The notes under the pieces are model-generated. The model searched no databases. It was not told the DNA's origin and saw only the letters and a list, made by a program, of their open reading frames with translations. Shown in pieces: positions 23,709 through 32,325 of a stretch of DNA of 36,109 nt. This DNA is from Myxococcota bacterium (GTDB taxonomy: Bacteria > Myxococcota_C > UBA6777), in assembly GCA_023150835.1 (NCBI GenBank), contig JAKLKB010000116.1, forward strand, positions 1 through 36,109. Reading direction: 5' to 3'. The position numbers and the translations under genes are program-made. How positions within the stretch are numbered: the first letter of the stretch is position 1; each line of letters begins with the position of its first letter.

Positions 23709-25118
23709 TCACAAGCCCGCTCCCTTTCGGGGCGGGTCATTGACGTCAGCGCTCAAAAACACGCGAGCATGGGTTTTGGCCGTAAGTTTCTGACAAGCGT
23801 CATGCAGGATCTTTTGGATCGCATCGGCATCTTCGGGGGTATACAGCAGGGTGAGGGTTTGTGCGCGAACTTCGGAGAGACCGCGCACCGAGCGATGATG
23901 CGCAAAGTGTTGAAGGATCGCCGAACAATCGGGAAAACGCTGATCGGGATCGTTGGCGGTGGCGCGGCGCACAAACGCAGCAAGATCGTCTGGGGCATTT
24001 TCCACAACGCGGGTGATATCCAAAGAGGGCGTGTGAAGCTGCATTTGTAAAACTTTGGTCGAATTGGGCGCAGGGAAGGGCTTTTTGGCGGTGAGCATAA
24101 TAAACGCGACGACCCCGAGAGCGTAGATATCGACACGATGGTCAAAGGGTTTTCCAGCGATCTGTTCGGGGGCGACGTATCCGGGTGTTCCCATAAAACC
24201 ATCGGAGATATCGGCATCTTTTTCAACACGCGGGGCTTGGGCGATCCCAAAGTCCATCAGTTTGACGCGGCCAGTGCTTTCGAGAAAGATGTTGGCAGGT
24301 TTGATATCGCGGTGGACAACCTTGTGTTCATGGGCGTATTGGAGCGCGGAGGCGGTTTGAACAAGGATCTCGCGGGCCTCATCAAAAGAGGTCTTGCCCT
24401 TGAGTTGGATGTGTTCACCAAGGTTCTGGCCTTGGAGTTTTTCCATCACGATAAAGTACGTACCATAGGCTTCTTCGGCGTCGTACACTTGCACGATATT
24501 TTCATGCGAAAGGTTTGCGATCAGTTGTGCTTCGGCTTGGAAGCGCTTGACGAAGGAGATGTTGTAGCTAAGCGAGTGATCGAGCATCTTGACGGCGACT
24601 TGGCGATCGAGGGTTTGGTGCTGGCCGTTGAAGACGATGGCTGTCCCCCCGCGCCCGAGCCGACTCACCAACGTGTACTTGCCGACTTGGCGCATCTTTT
24701 CGGATTCAAGAAGGCGCTTCGACAAGATCTCGGTCAAAAAGCGGGCGATGGCGGGATGTTGTCGCAACAGCAAGTCGACTTCTTGCTTCTTCATCTCAAG
24801 ACAGACGCACTTGCTATCCCCAACAACGATCACATCTGCCGAGCGCTTTTCCCCCGTCAACAGGGCCATCTCACCAAAGACGTTGCCTGCTTCAAGGCGT
24901 GCCGTAAAACGCACCGCACCATCCGCATCAAGGATCGGGATCAACACTGCCCCTTCCATGATCACGTACATCGCATCGCCGTCTTCGCCTTTGCGCAACA
25001 CAGCTTCGTTGGGTGCAAAGCTCCTTCGGTTGGCCTTTTCGACGAGGCGCTCGGCTTCCTCTTCGGAGAGGGTACTAAAGGCTGGGATCTTCAGAAGGAT
25101 CTCGACGTCTTTGTTCAT
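23709..25118 (-). CDS. Ser/Thr protein kinase with N-terminal cyclic-nucleotide-binding domain
   Basis: Cytosolic signalling kinase of 469 aa. Residues 10-135 form a cNMP-binding fold with the phosphate cassette FGEMALLTGEKRSADV (Glu83, Arg92), which keeps both key ligand residues. The Hanks-type kinase domain spans about 148-405: glycine loop GRGGTA, VAVK (Lys177), HRDIKPAN (Asp271), MDFG (289-291) and APE (316-318). The C-terminal 60 residues are of unknown type. There is no membrane helix, unlike PknB-type kinases. The domain order suggests direct gating of kinase activity by cAMP or cGMP, as in eukaryotic PKG, which is inference. ATG 25118 follows AAGGA by 10 bases. The MBL-fold gene lies 89 bases upstream on the same strand. 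Confidence 0.92.
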   Translation of the reverse strand: MNKDVEILLKIPAFSTLSEEEAERLVEKANRRSFAPNEAVLRKGEDGDAMYVIMEGAVLIPILDADGAVRFTARLEAGNVFGEMALLTGEKRSADVIVVGDSKCVCLEMKKQEVDLLLRQHPAIARFLTEILSKRLLESEKMRQVGKYTLVSRLGRGGTAIVFNGQHQTLDRQVAVKMLDHSLSYNISFVKRFQAEAQLIANLSHENIVQVYDAEEAYGTYFIVMEKLQGQNLGEHIQLKGKTSFDEAREILVQTASALQYAHEHKVVHRDIKPANIFLESTGRVKLMDFGIAQAPRVEKDADISDGFMGTPGYVAPEQIAGKPFDHRVDIYALGVVAFIMLTAKKPFPAPNSTKVLQMQLHTPSLDITRVVENAPDDLAAFVRRATANDPDQRFPDCSAILQHFAHHRSVRGLSEVRAQTLTLLYTPEDADAIQKILHDACQKLTAKTHARVFLSADVNDPPRKGAGL

Positions 25119-25170
25119 CAGAAAATGTCCTTATCCAAAGCAATGGGCCAAAAGTTCAAGGAACGCAGAT

Positions 25171-25225
25171 CGTAGACGATCAGAGGCGCAAGACCATTCG
25201 TAGACGATCAGAGGCGCAAGACCAT
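25171..25225. repeat. 27-bp direct duplication at the MBL-fold gene 3' end
   Basis: A 27-bp block starting CGTAGACGATCAGAGGCGCA occurs at 25171-25197 and 25199-25225, one base apart. The right copy covers the last codons and stop of the MBL-fold gene; the left copy repeats that end beyond the stop, in the gap before the kinase. It looks like a recent slippage duplication. Confidence 0.95.
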
Positions 25226-26032
25226 CCCTTCGCGAGCGACGCGTGCGCCCGGCAGAGCGATATCCATCTCGGCTTGGACCTGATCGAGAAAGTCGTCATC
25301 ATGTGTCGGATCATGATGAAAAGTGACCAACATTCGGGCTTGTGCAGCTTTTGCAAGCCGAACGCCTTCTTGCCATGTCGAGTGGCCCCATCCGACAAAA
25401 CGGGGGTATTCTTCGTCTGTGTATGTGCTGTCATAGATCAAGATATCGGTCCCTCGGACCAGATCAAGGATGGCTTGATCGATCCCGTCGTGTCGGTGTT
25501 CGGTGTCGGTGATGTAGCAGACCGATCGGCCACCCGCTTCGACGCGATAACCCGTCGCACCGCCGGGATGGTGAAGCGGAGCTGTACGGATCGTCAAGCC
25601 TTCGATCAGTTGGAGAGAATCACCCGCTCGAAAATCGTGGAAAGAAAGCTGCGCAGACATCGCCTCGGGATCCACAGGAAAAAACGGATGCGCAATAATC
25701 CGATGCACCACAGAACGCAGATCTTGGCCTTCGGCGAGATGCCCTGCCCACACTTGGATCTGTGTCGTCGGATGGTACACAGGCGCAAAAAACGGCAAGC
25801 CGTAGATATGGTCAAGATGCGTATGCGAAAAAAACAGATAAAACGGATGAGGCGACGGTAACGTCAAGACATCACCAAGCCGCTTGAGACCGCTGCCCGC
25901 ATCAAAGATCAACAGATGCTCGTTAAATCGCACTTCCACACAAGAAGTATTTCCGCCATAGCGCAGCGTCTCTGGCCCCGGACAAGGGATGCTTCCGCGT
26001 ACGCCCCAAAATCGAACAAAGAAATCCCTCAC
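25208..26032 (-). CDS. MBL-fold metallohydrolase (phosphodiesterase-like)
   Basis: Predicted zinc hydrolase of 274 aa. It opens with FVRFWGVRGSIPCPGPETLRYGG, the usual start of this MBL branch. The metal motif is SHTHLDH (His70, His72, Asp74, His75), followed by a HHPGG segment, YITDTEH with the bridging Asp, and a late FHHDPTHDDD His. The same branch includes proteins annotated as cyclic-nucleotide phosphodiesterases and PhnP-like phosphodiesterases; the substrate here is unproven. I prefer GTG 26032 (GGGAG about 10 bases upstream); TTG 26035 is equally possible. The longer GTG at 26083 adds a Phe-rich leader without a ribosome site. It precedes a cNMP-binding kinase on the same strand, so the two may form a signalling pair. 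Confidence 0.85.
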   Translation of the reverse strand: MRDFFVRFWGVRGSIPCPGPETLRYGGNTSCVEVRFNEHLLIFDAGSGLKRLGDVLTLPSPHPFYLFFSHTHLDHIYGLPFFAPVYHPTTQIQVWAGHLAEGQDLRSVVHRIIAHPFFPVDPEAMSAQLSFHDFRAGDSLQLIEGLTIRTAPLHHPGGATGYRVEAGGRSVCYITDTEHRHDGIDQAILDLVRGTDILIYDSTYTDEEYPRFVGWGHSTWQEGVRLAKAAQARMLVTFHHDPTHDDDFLDQVQAEMDIALPGARVAREGMVLRL

Positions 26033-26263
26033 CAACGCGACGCTCCCTTCTCTCCCAAAAAAAAGAAACACGCCCAACAACACACGCCCAAAGAACGTAC
26101 TGCGTGTTTTGTGACATACTCACCCACAAGAGTCGATCCCTTCAAAACCATCCGACACCACCGCACACGCGGCAAAAAACGTTGCGAGGTTAACAGCCTT
26201 CACCTACAGCGTCAAGTTGCAGACCTCCGCATACCACACGCTCGCGTCCCCTTGCTGCGCACG

Positions 26264-27184
26264 TTACGACGACGGATCCCCTATGCGCAAAGGCCCATCA
26301 CAAGGGAGTGTTTCGTGAAAAGGCCGCAAGTCTAGCTGCGTACGCCCATCTGGGAGACGCTCGATCACGTCCACAAATCGCCGATTCCACAAGATATCCG
26401 ATGCCGTATACAAAAAATAAGCGTGAACCGTCTGTGCCAACACACCGTCGATCCCCGTCAAGGACAAAAAGATCCGCATATCCGAGCGTTTCATCTCTTC
26501 AAAGCTCATACCATACAACGGACTCTCTTGATTGATCGGATGGATCACCGTCCAACTCAACAAAAACAGCGGAGATGTGCTGCGTTGCAGCTTCATATCG
26601 TGCAAGCGCTTCATCACATCGCCCTCTTTTGTCCGCTCGTCGAGCAACACCGTCATCGAAAGATTGGCCTCGATGATGTTGGATCCACGCCGATTGGCAA
26701 GCCGAAACACCAAGCAGGGAACGCCATCGCGCTCATGGATCACCATGCACCGACTAAACAACACCCGCGCTGTAGGCCGCGCAAACTTCGCAAAGATCAG
26801 CCCCGTCGTCATCGCCACGCACACGATCCCCACCAACGCCTCGATCGTAACGATCAGATTCGCCCATACCCCTTGCGGTGAGATCACCCCATAGCCGATC
26901 GTCGAAAAGGTCTGCACACTAAAAAAAAACGCATCCAACCATCCCCCTTTGCTGCCTTGCAAACTCTGTGGGATCAACCAATACGCCGTCGCAAACACCG
27001 CATTGATCGCAAAATAAAAGCAAGCCGCCAACACAAACAGCCAACGCCACTTGCTTTGCAGCAACGACGCATACACATCCTCGATCGGAGAACGCCGCCC
27101 ACCGATGATCCGCATCATCGCCGCAGGTTCTTGTACGGCTTGAGACAGATGCACCGTCGAGACTTTCGAACGAGTCATCCTCAT
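26264..27184 (-). CDS. Inward-rectifier potassium channel, KirBac type
   Basis: Tetrameric K+ channel subunit of 306 aa in the inner membrane. An amphipathic slide helix (about 34-45) leads into TM1 (46-70). The pore helix and selectivity filter are FSTIGYG (93-99), and TM2 spans 107-131. The cytoplasmic immunoglobulin-like domain follows, starting FRLANRRGSNIIEANLSM and containing the SWTVIHPINQESPLYG block that Kir proteins share. ATG 27184 is 2 bases after the upstream stop, so translation is probably coupled; a second ATG at 27178 is possible. It is the last gene of a five-gene envelope set, and no other channel or pump gene is nearby. The lipid or pH control seen in other KirBacs cannot be judged. 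Confidence 0.94.
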   Translation of the reverse strand: MRMTRSKVSTVHLSQAVQEPAAMMRIIGGRRSPIEDVYASLLQSKWRWLFVLAACFYFAINAVFATAYWLIPQSLQGSKGGWLDAFFFSVQTFSTIGYGVISPQGVWANLIVTIEALVGIVCVAMTTGLIFAKFARPTARVLFSRCMVIHERDGVPCLVFRLANRRGSNIIEANLSMTVLLDERTKEGDVMKRLHDMKLQRSTSPLFLLSWTVIHPINQESPLYGMSFEEMKRSDMRIFLSLTGIDGVLAQTVHAYFLYTASDILWNRRFVDVIERLPDGRTQLDLRPFHETLPCDGPLRIGDPSS

Positions 27185-27186
27185 CG

Positions 27187-28095
27187 CTACACATCCAACG
27201 CATAAGTATAAGAAAAGCGCAAAAACCACCGACCATAATAACCCGCAAATGCCCAAAATCCGTAACTGTACATCCCGCCCATCGCTTCAAACCGACCCAC
27301 ACCCGGCTGATCCCACGAAGCATACAAACGATATCCCCCCGTCGCTGGACCCAACACTTCGTTGTCTAAAAAATTCATGATCCCCGCCCCGATCTCCAAC
27401 ACGCTCCCTCCGAGCTTTGGAAACCTAAAGTCGATCTTCACCCGCATATCGTACACATAAAACACTTCGAGATATTCGGTCCCAAAATACAGCGGATTGC
27501 GATACACTTCTGGCCGCGTCAACTCCATCCGCAAAACCAGCCCACCATCAAACGCAAAATAGCGCGTGTCCACATGATGCAAAAACAACACGCTGTTCTC
27601 GCCTTTTTGGATATCCCCGTAGCTGTTGTGCATCATCAAGATCCCCAACGAACCGTCCCGCACCAACGGCAACGGGATATGCACAAAACCGCCCACATAA
27701 TACCGCAACGCATCTCCCGCCCCGGGCGGCGCATAACGAATCCCCGCCCGAAGATCCAATATCCGATCCATCCGAAAACGATATTGAACCTCAGGGGCCA
27801 CCCCGCTGTCTAACCCCGTATGATCCGACGTGATATGCAAACGACCCTCGAAAGCGTGTTGAAAACGCTTCGCTGGCTTTGTCGTCGGCTCCGCTGCTTC
27901 AACTTCACCCACACACACCAACACACACCCCCAACAAACACACCATCGCCCCCCGACAGATCCGCCCCGACCGAGCCACCCCATCCAGCGCCCAATCCAC
28001 CGAGACTCACTCCAAGCCTCGCCAAGATGCCCAATCCACCGAGACCTTTGCACTTGACCACACAAAGATCTGAACCACCGCCGCAACAGGCTCAT
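27187..28095 (-). CDS. Probable outer-membrane beta-barrel protein
   Basis: 302-aa exported protein of no family I recognise. A long basic, Trp-rich leader with two SRWIG repeats precedes a hydrophobic Cys-rich core and a probable cleavage near EVEAAEP (about residue 60). The rest alternates Gly, Tyr, Phe and polar residues in strands, ends with FLRFSYTYALDV and lacks helices, which fits a barrel of about ten to twelve strands. The start ATG at 28095 overlaps the previous stop in ATGA and has AGGAGG 7 bases upstream. An internal ATG at 27984 would give a cleaner signal peptide but lacks a ribosome site. It sits between another barrel-like protein and the KirBac channel. Confidence 0.7.
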   Translation of the reverse strand: MSLLRRWFRSLCGQVQRSRWIGHLGEAWSESRWIGRWMGWLGRGGSVGGRWCVCWGCVLVCVGEVEAAEPTTKPAKRFQHAFEGRLHITSDHTGLDSGVAPEVQYRFRMDRILDLRAGIRYAPPGAGDALRYYVGGFVHIPLPLVRDGSLGILMMHNSYGDIQKGENSVLFLHHVDTRYFAFDGGLVLRMELTRPEVYRNPLYFGTEYLEVFYVYDMRVKIDFRFPKLGGSVLEIGAGIMNFLDNEVLGPATGGYRLYASWDQPGVGRFEAMGGMYSYGFWAFAGYYGRWFLRFSYTYALDV

Positions 28096-29384
28096 CGCGC
28101 ACCTCCTGCGGTGTTTTTCAACCACTCAGAAAAGCGGATATCCACAACCAACTCCGCACCAAAGGAAGGGAACTGCAAAAAGTACAACGTGTACAGGTTG
28201 GTTCGGATCGGCGGAGGGTTGGGATACCATTGACCGATCATGGCGAGACGCACCGAAACAGCGCGACCCAAAGAAAAGTCCACACCCGCTCGCCCCCGCA
28301 ACAGCAAGGTCTGTTCGAGGTTAAAGTTCAGATGCGCGTAGGCTTGGGCATGAACGCCCAGCCACGGCAACGGCGTCATATACCATTCTAGCCCAACGTG
28401 GCCATTGAGCGCAGGTGTGATCGCATTAAAACCGCTGAGATTGTCGCGATTCGTTGCCCCCAAAAGTGTCGCACTAATCGGCAACAACACCAGATGCAAG
28501 TGATTCATATCGTACTGATACGGCCTTGCATCCCGAAACCAAAATGGGATCCGTACCCCCATCCTCACACTTAATCCTGCATCCGAGACGTGCATCTCCG
28601 CACCGCTGCGCAAGATGCTCAGATCATAATAAAAATGGATCTGCGGATGCACATGCACCGCCACATCCACATCAAAGATGTTGTAGCCGTAGTTCACCGT
28701 GTCATAACGATCCGCTCGACCATTTTCTTCAAATGCCAAAAACAACGAAAACGGCCGCCATCGAAAACGCTTAATCGCATCATACGCCGTCAACCGCACC
28801 CCCAAAGAAAACGGCAGATTCAACGGCGAATACGCATCATGTACCGCTTGCAACAACTGCGCTCCGATCTGCAACTCCCACCGTGCAATCGCCCCCTTAC
28901 GCGGCCAAAGAAAATCCACAAACGCAATCGGCAAACGCTCACTATCCGGCATCTCTGGACGATCCGCCACAGGCGCAGGACCCATCGTTGCGGGCTTTCC
29001 TGCCGATAGCGGCTTTTCCGCCACAGGCGCAGGGCCCATCGTTGCGGGCTTTCCTGACGATAGCGGCTTTTCCGCCACAGAGGCAGGCTTCGCCGTTGTG
29101 GGCTTTCCTGCCGATAGCGGCTTTTCCGCCACAGAGGCAGGCTTCGCCGTTGTGGGATTTCCTGACGATAGCGGCTTTTCCGCCACAGAGGCAGGTCCAA
29201 CTGTCGCCTTTTTTCCTCCATTTATCGGCTTTTTCGCCAAAGATACGGGTTCCACCCCCGCTGTTTTTCCTGTGGACATCGTGGTTTTTGGCGGTTGAGC
29301 GTACACACAGACGCCCCCAAGCACCGATATCCACACACCCACCGCAAACACCCATAACCACCTAGCACCGCACAGACTACCCAT
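28092..29384 (-). CDS. Exported repeat-linker protein with C-terminal barrel-like domain
   Basis: 430-aa protein. The signal peptide ends near VCVYAQ (residue 30). Residues 52-141 are five 18-residue repeats (KPLSSGKPTT-x2-PASVAE type), rich in Lys, Pro, Ser and Ala and probably an extended spacer. Residues from about 165 to the end alternate aromatic and polar positions and finish with strands typical of an outer-membrane barrel. The spacer could cross the periplasm or bind peptidoglycan; this is inference. The ATG at 29384 has only a weak GAGAAAGA upstream and starts 18 bases after the phosphoesterase stop. Its TGA overlaps the next gene's ATG. No named family is recognised. Confidence 0.72.
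   Translation of the reverse strand: MGSLCGARWLWVFAVGVWISVLGGVCVYAQPPKTTMSTGKTAGVEPVSLAKKPINGGKKATVGPASVAEKPLSSGNPTTAKPASVAEKPLSAGKPTTAKPASVAEKPLSSGKPATMGPAPVAEKPLSAGKPATMGPAPVADRPEMPDSERLPIAFVDFLWPRKGAIARWELQIGAQLLQAVHDAYSPLNLPFSLGVRLTAYDAIKRFRWRPFSLFLAFEENGRADRYDTVNYGYNIFDVDVAVHVHPQIHFYYDLSILRSGAEMHVSDAGLSVRMGVRIPFWFRDARPYQYDMNHLHLVLLPISATLLGATNRDNLSGFNAITPALNGHVGLEWYMTPLPWLGVHAQAYAHLNFNLEQTLLLRGRAGVDFSLGRAVSVRLAMIGQWYPNPPPIRTNLYTLYFLQFPSFGAELVVDIRFSEWLKNTAGGAR
28962..29231 (-). repeat. Five 54-bp tandem coding repeats
   Basis: Five in-frame units of 54 bp encode the 18-residue spacer repeats. Units 2-3 (TTAKP type) and 4-5 (ATMGP type) form near-identical pairs, which suggests expansion by unequal exchange. 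Copy number probably varies between strains. Confidence 0.93.
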
Positions 29385-29402
29385 CGTTTGTTCTTTCTCA
29401 CG

Positions 29403-30302
29403 CTAAGGCGTTTGCACCTTCCACTTGAGGTATCCTTCCACTTCGATCGGAACGAGAGTGGTTTTGACTTCCTTGGCGTCGACATCGACGCGCAAGATCA
29501 TCTTGCTTGGGCTGTTCTCTTTGAGCGCCGAGGCTGTAATGTAGCGGATGCCGTTGATCGACACGCTCCGGTACAGGTGGCTGTGGCCCATCAAAACATG
29601 CTTCACGTTGTACCGCTCAAACAACGCAGCAAAGGTCTGTTCCTCTCGCGAAAAAGAATGGCTCTCCAGCACATAATCCAAATCCCCATATATCGGGAAG
29701 TGCATTACGGCGATCCGATGCGTGGCCGTGTCTTGCTTGAGTTGTTGTTCCAACCACAACCGCTGCGCTTGCCCAAAGGTTCCCGTTGCGTTGTCAAGAA
29801 TGTAGAGGCTTGTGTGTGGCAACTTGAGCAAACGTACCGTCGTTCCATAATAATCGCGCCATAGCCGCCAGCCATCCCCGAAAAAGTCGTGGTTCCCCGC
29901 ACACCAAAAGATCGGTAGTCCTAGCTTTTTCATCTCCCGATCCACAAAGCCGTATTCTTCGGAGGTTCCGCTCTGGGTGTTGTCGCCCCCTGAGATCAAA
30001 AAATCCACAGGGTTGTTCTTCAGATACGCACCCAGCACCTCGATCGCTGGCGCACGCAACGCCGCCACCAACCGCTCGTCCACTTGGATATCCGCAAAAA
30101 ACACAAACGAATAGCGCGCTTTTTGTTGTACTGCCGCAGGCTCAAGCAATACCTGCGGAGGCAACAACTCCATCCGCTTGTTCGCGTCGTATTCTTCCAC
30201 CGGCACAAAAAAGCGGCAACTCCACAACCCCAACCCACAAACCAAGCCGATCCCGATCAACCTCGCCCAAAGACGCAGCCCATCCCGCAGCTTGCACCTC
30301 AT
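29403..30302 (-). CDS. Calcineurin-like metallophosphoesterase lipoprotein
   Basis: 299-aa lipoprotein (signal to GLWSC, modified Cys29) with a calcineurin-like phosphoesterase domain from about residue 64. Metal motifs in order are FADIQ (71-73, where the family usually has Asp-x-His), GGDN (Asp107), CAGNHD (137-139), VMHFPIYG and MGHSH. The first His is replaced by Gln, a change seen in some members, so activity is likely but not certain. The predicted site is the periplasmic face of a membrane. The start ATG overlaps the upstream stop in TGATG, with GGAGG 10 bases upstream. It is the second gene of the five-gene envelope set. Confidence 0.87.
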   Translation of the reverse strand: MRCKLRDGLRLWARLIGIGLVCGLGLWSCRFFVPVEEYDANKRMELLPPQVLLEPAAVQQKARYSFVFFADIQVDERLVAALRAPAIEVLGAYLKNNPVDFLISGGDNTQSGTSEEYGFVDREMKKLGLPIFWCAGNHDFFGDGWRLWRDYYGTTVRLLKLPHTSLYILDNATGTFGQAQRLWLEQQLKQDTATHRIAVMHFPIYGDLDYVLESHSFSREEQTFAALFERYNVKHVLMGHSHLYRSVSINGIRYITASALKENSPSKMILRVDVDAKEVKTTLVPIEVEGYLKWKVQTP

Positions 30303-30892
30303 CAAGATCCACCCTCCTGCGCAGCGCGGCGTTCTTTGGCGCGTTGCTGTTGCACCCATGCCGCTTGTTGACGCAAAAGGCGCTCGCTCGCCAGTTCTTG
30401 ACGCTTTGCCAACGCCAACGCATAGCTGCCTTGGACATTCAACAAAGCACTTTGGGCTTGATTCATCGTCGCGATCTGCACAAGCACTTTCCCTGTCCGA
30501 TCTGCACAAAATACCGTAGCATCCGAACCAAACAACAGCGCTCGACGATGCCTTGCAAGGTAGGCGTTGCTGCGTTTCCCCTGCGCATCCTTCAAAAACA
30601 ACACCGCCGAATACACAGGAAACGCATTCGGCCACGCCACCCCCAAGCGATAACAATACCCCGCCTCCACTTCAAAGGTCTGCTTCACGATCGGCCCACC
30701 TCGCAGCACCAACGGCCCTTCGACGTGTGCATAACTCTGCCTCACCGCCACTCCTTTGGCCACCTGTCGCAATGTCTGCTCGTCGTCTTCTTTCTCTTTG
30801 AACATGAACGCACAACCCCCCTGCAAAAGGCCCCATCCGAAGCTCCACATCACGATCCAAAACACCCCATGACTTTTTCTTTTTCGCCGCAT
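30302..30892 (-). CDS. Lipoprotein of unknown function, first gene of the envelope set
   Basis: 196-aa protein with a basic start, a hydrophobic helix and LLQGGC (modified Cys27). The mature part is a small beta-rich region (about 45-140, with VLRGGPIVKQTFEVEAGYCYRLGVAWP) followed by a C-terminal helix rich in Arg, Gln and Ala that ends AKERRAAQEGGS. I recognise no family. I use the ATG at 30892 because the longer frame adds a non-signal leader. The ribosome site is weak (AAAGAAACAAG). The stop overlaps the next gene in TGATG. Upstream lies R2 copy D, and the dipeptidase is divergent. Confidence 0.75.
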   Translation of the reverse strand: MRRKRKSHGVFWIVMWSFGWGLLQGGCAFMFKEKEDDEQTLRQVAKGVAVRQSYAHVEGPLVLRGGPIVKQTFEVEAGYCYRLGVAWPNAFPVYSAVLFLKDAQGKRSNAYLARHRRALLFGSDATVFCADRTGKVLVQIATMNQAQSALLNVQGSYALALAKRQELASERLLRQQAAWVQQQRAKERRAAQEGGS

Positions 30893-30940
30893 CTTGTTTC
30901 TTTGCTCTGTATCAGGACTTGCGCATTTGGTTTGTTTTGT

Positions 30941-31055
30941 GGGGCGAGGTACCACACCCCGCAAGGGAGCCTCGCTCCCTTGGTCCCGTGTTGGCGGGTG
31001 ATCTTTGTTTTTTCAAACAAGCAACTCTGCCGCTTGAACTTCCGCGAACACGGGG
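30941..31055 (-). repeat. R2 three-hairpin repeat, copy D
   Basis: Reverse-oriented copy. Second hairpin AAGGGAGC/GCTCCCTT with loop GAG; the first is CCCGCCAACACGGG. The third hairpin is imperfect (GGGGTGTGG-TACCTCGCCCC). It lies in the 413-bp divergent space between the lipoprotein and the dipeptidase. Apart from R2 I see no convincing promoter in 30893-31305. Confidence 0.72.
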
Positions 31056-31305
31056 GTTTTTGACGAGCCGTTCCTGCACTCAACGAACCAGACGACCCGA
31101 CCAAACCGCCCGTTGACGCTTCATCCGAGGCCCAAGGCTTATGCCCCGTTGACATCGAAGATGCAGCGTGACGAATTCAACCGACCATACAACAAGCCCT
31201 TGGTGGCGAAAAGAAGCCGCTCTTGCTTCCACCCTTTTTTCTCCTTCTCCGCCCTCCAAGAAACTATCCACGCAACGTCCGATACCACCGAAAGAAACAT
31301 CGCCG

Positions 31306-32325
31306 ATGAACGCCCCACAATGGTTTGATGGACACCTTGACCTCGCTTGCTTGGCCCTGATGGGACGCGATATGCTCGTCCCCCCCGAAGATGCCCAAGG
31401 ACCACCACAGCCCGCCTCCCTCACCTTCCCCAGTATGCAGCAAGGCCATATCGTCCGCTGCATCGGCACGATCTTTACTGCACCCAACTTTTCTGGCCCT
31501 TGCGGCTACCCTCGCGAAGATTCCGTCGAAGGCGCACACCTAGCCGGCCTACGTCAACTCACCATGTACCAGATCTGGCAAAAGACCCGTGTCATCGACT
31601 TGATCACTCACCGCGAACACCTCGATCAGACCTCCACACGACCACAAGTCTTGCTTTCGATGGAAGGCGCTGATCCGATCCGTCATCCCGAAGAAGTCGC
31701 TTGGTGGCATACCCAAGGACTTCGCCTCGTCGGCATGGCATGGAACCAAGGCACCCGATACGCGGGCGGAAACGCCCGACCCGGCCCTCTCACCACCGAA
31801 GGCCGCGATCTCGTCCATGCCCTCGACCAACACGGCATCATCCACGATCTCTCCCACCTCTGCGACCAAGCCGCCGAACAACTCCTCGACCTCTCCGACG
31901 GCCCCATCATCGCCAGCCATTCAAGCAGCCGCACCGCCCTCCACAGCCAAGATCAACGCCACCTCCCCGATTCCTTGATCCGCGCCATCAGCCAACGCGG
32001 CGGCATCATCGGCCTCAACCTACTCAGCCAATTTCTCCACCCCAACGGACTCAAACAACGCGCCTCCCTTGATGACGCCATCGCGCAGATCGAAGCCCTG
32101 TGCGAACGTATGCAACGCCGCGATGGCATCGGCCTCGGCAGCGATCTCGATGGCGGATACGGCGCAAATGCCCTTCCCCTCAGCATCCAAGCCCCCCGCG
32201 ACTTTATCAAGATCTGCGATGCCCTTGCACTTCACGGCTGGAGCGACCACGACATCCAAGGCTTCGTCTCCCACAACTGGCTGCGGTTTCTCCACAAGCA
32301 CCTCCCCTCACACCCTTCCCCCTAA
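31306..32325 (+). CDS. Zinc dipeptidase, peptidase M19 family
   Basis: Membrane-dipeptidase-type metallopeptidase, 339 aa, that would cleave dipeptides, including some with a D residue. Ligand motifs are visible: DGHLDL near the start (His10, Asp12), SMEGAD with the bridging Glu, IHDLSH and IIASHSS with the two later His, and GSDLDGG with the catalytic Asp. The TIM-barrel segments between them match the family, including GLRLVGMAWN. There is no signal peptide, so it is probably cytosolic, as in many bacterial members. The ATG at 31306 has a weak AAAGAAA upstream. The open frame further upstream has no support. It stands alone on the plus strand; 32326-32516 downstream holds nothing I recognise. 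Confidence 0.94.
   Translation: MNAPQWFDGHLDLACLALMGRDMLVPPEDAQGPPQPASLTFPSMQQGHIVRCIGTIFTAPNFSGPCGYPREDSVEGAHLAGLRQLTMYQIWQKTRVIDLITHREHLDQTSTRPQVLLSMEGADPIRHPEEVAWWHTQGLRLVGMAWNQGTRYAGGNARPGPLTTEGRDLVHALDQHGIIHDLSHLCDQAAEQLLDLSDGPIIASHSSSRTALHSQDQRHLPDSLIRAISQRGGIIGLNLLSQFLHPNGLKQRASLDDAIAQIEALCERMQRRDGIGLGSDLDGGYGANALPLSIQAPRDFIKICDALALHGWSDHDIQGFVSHNWLRFLHKHLPSHPSP

Noticed and set aside
27187-27984. Alternative start of the second barrel protein at 27984
   Set aside because: It would give a neater signal peptide but has no ribosome site, whereas 28095 has AGGAGG and an ATGA overlap.
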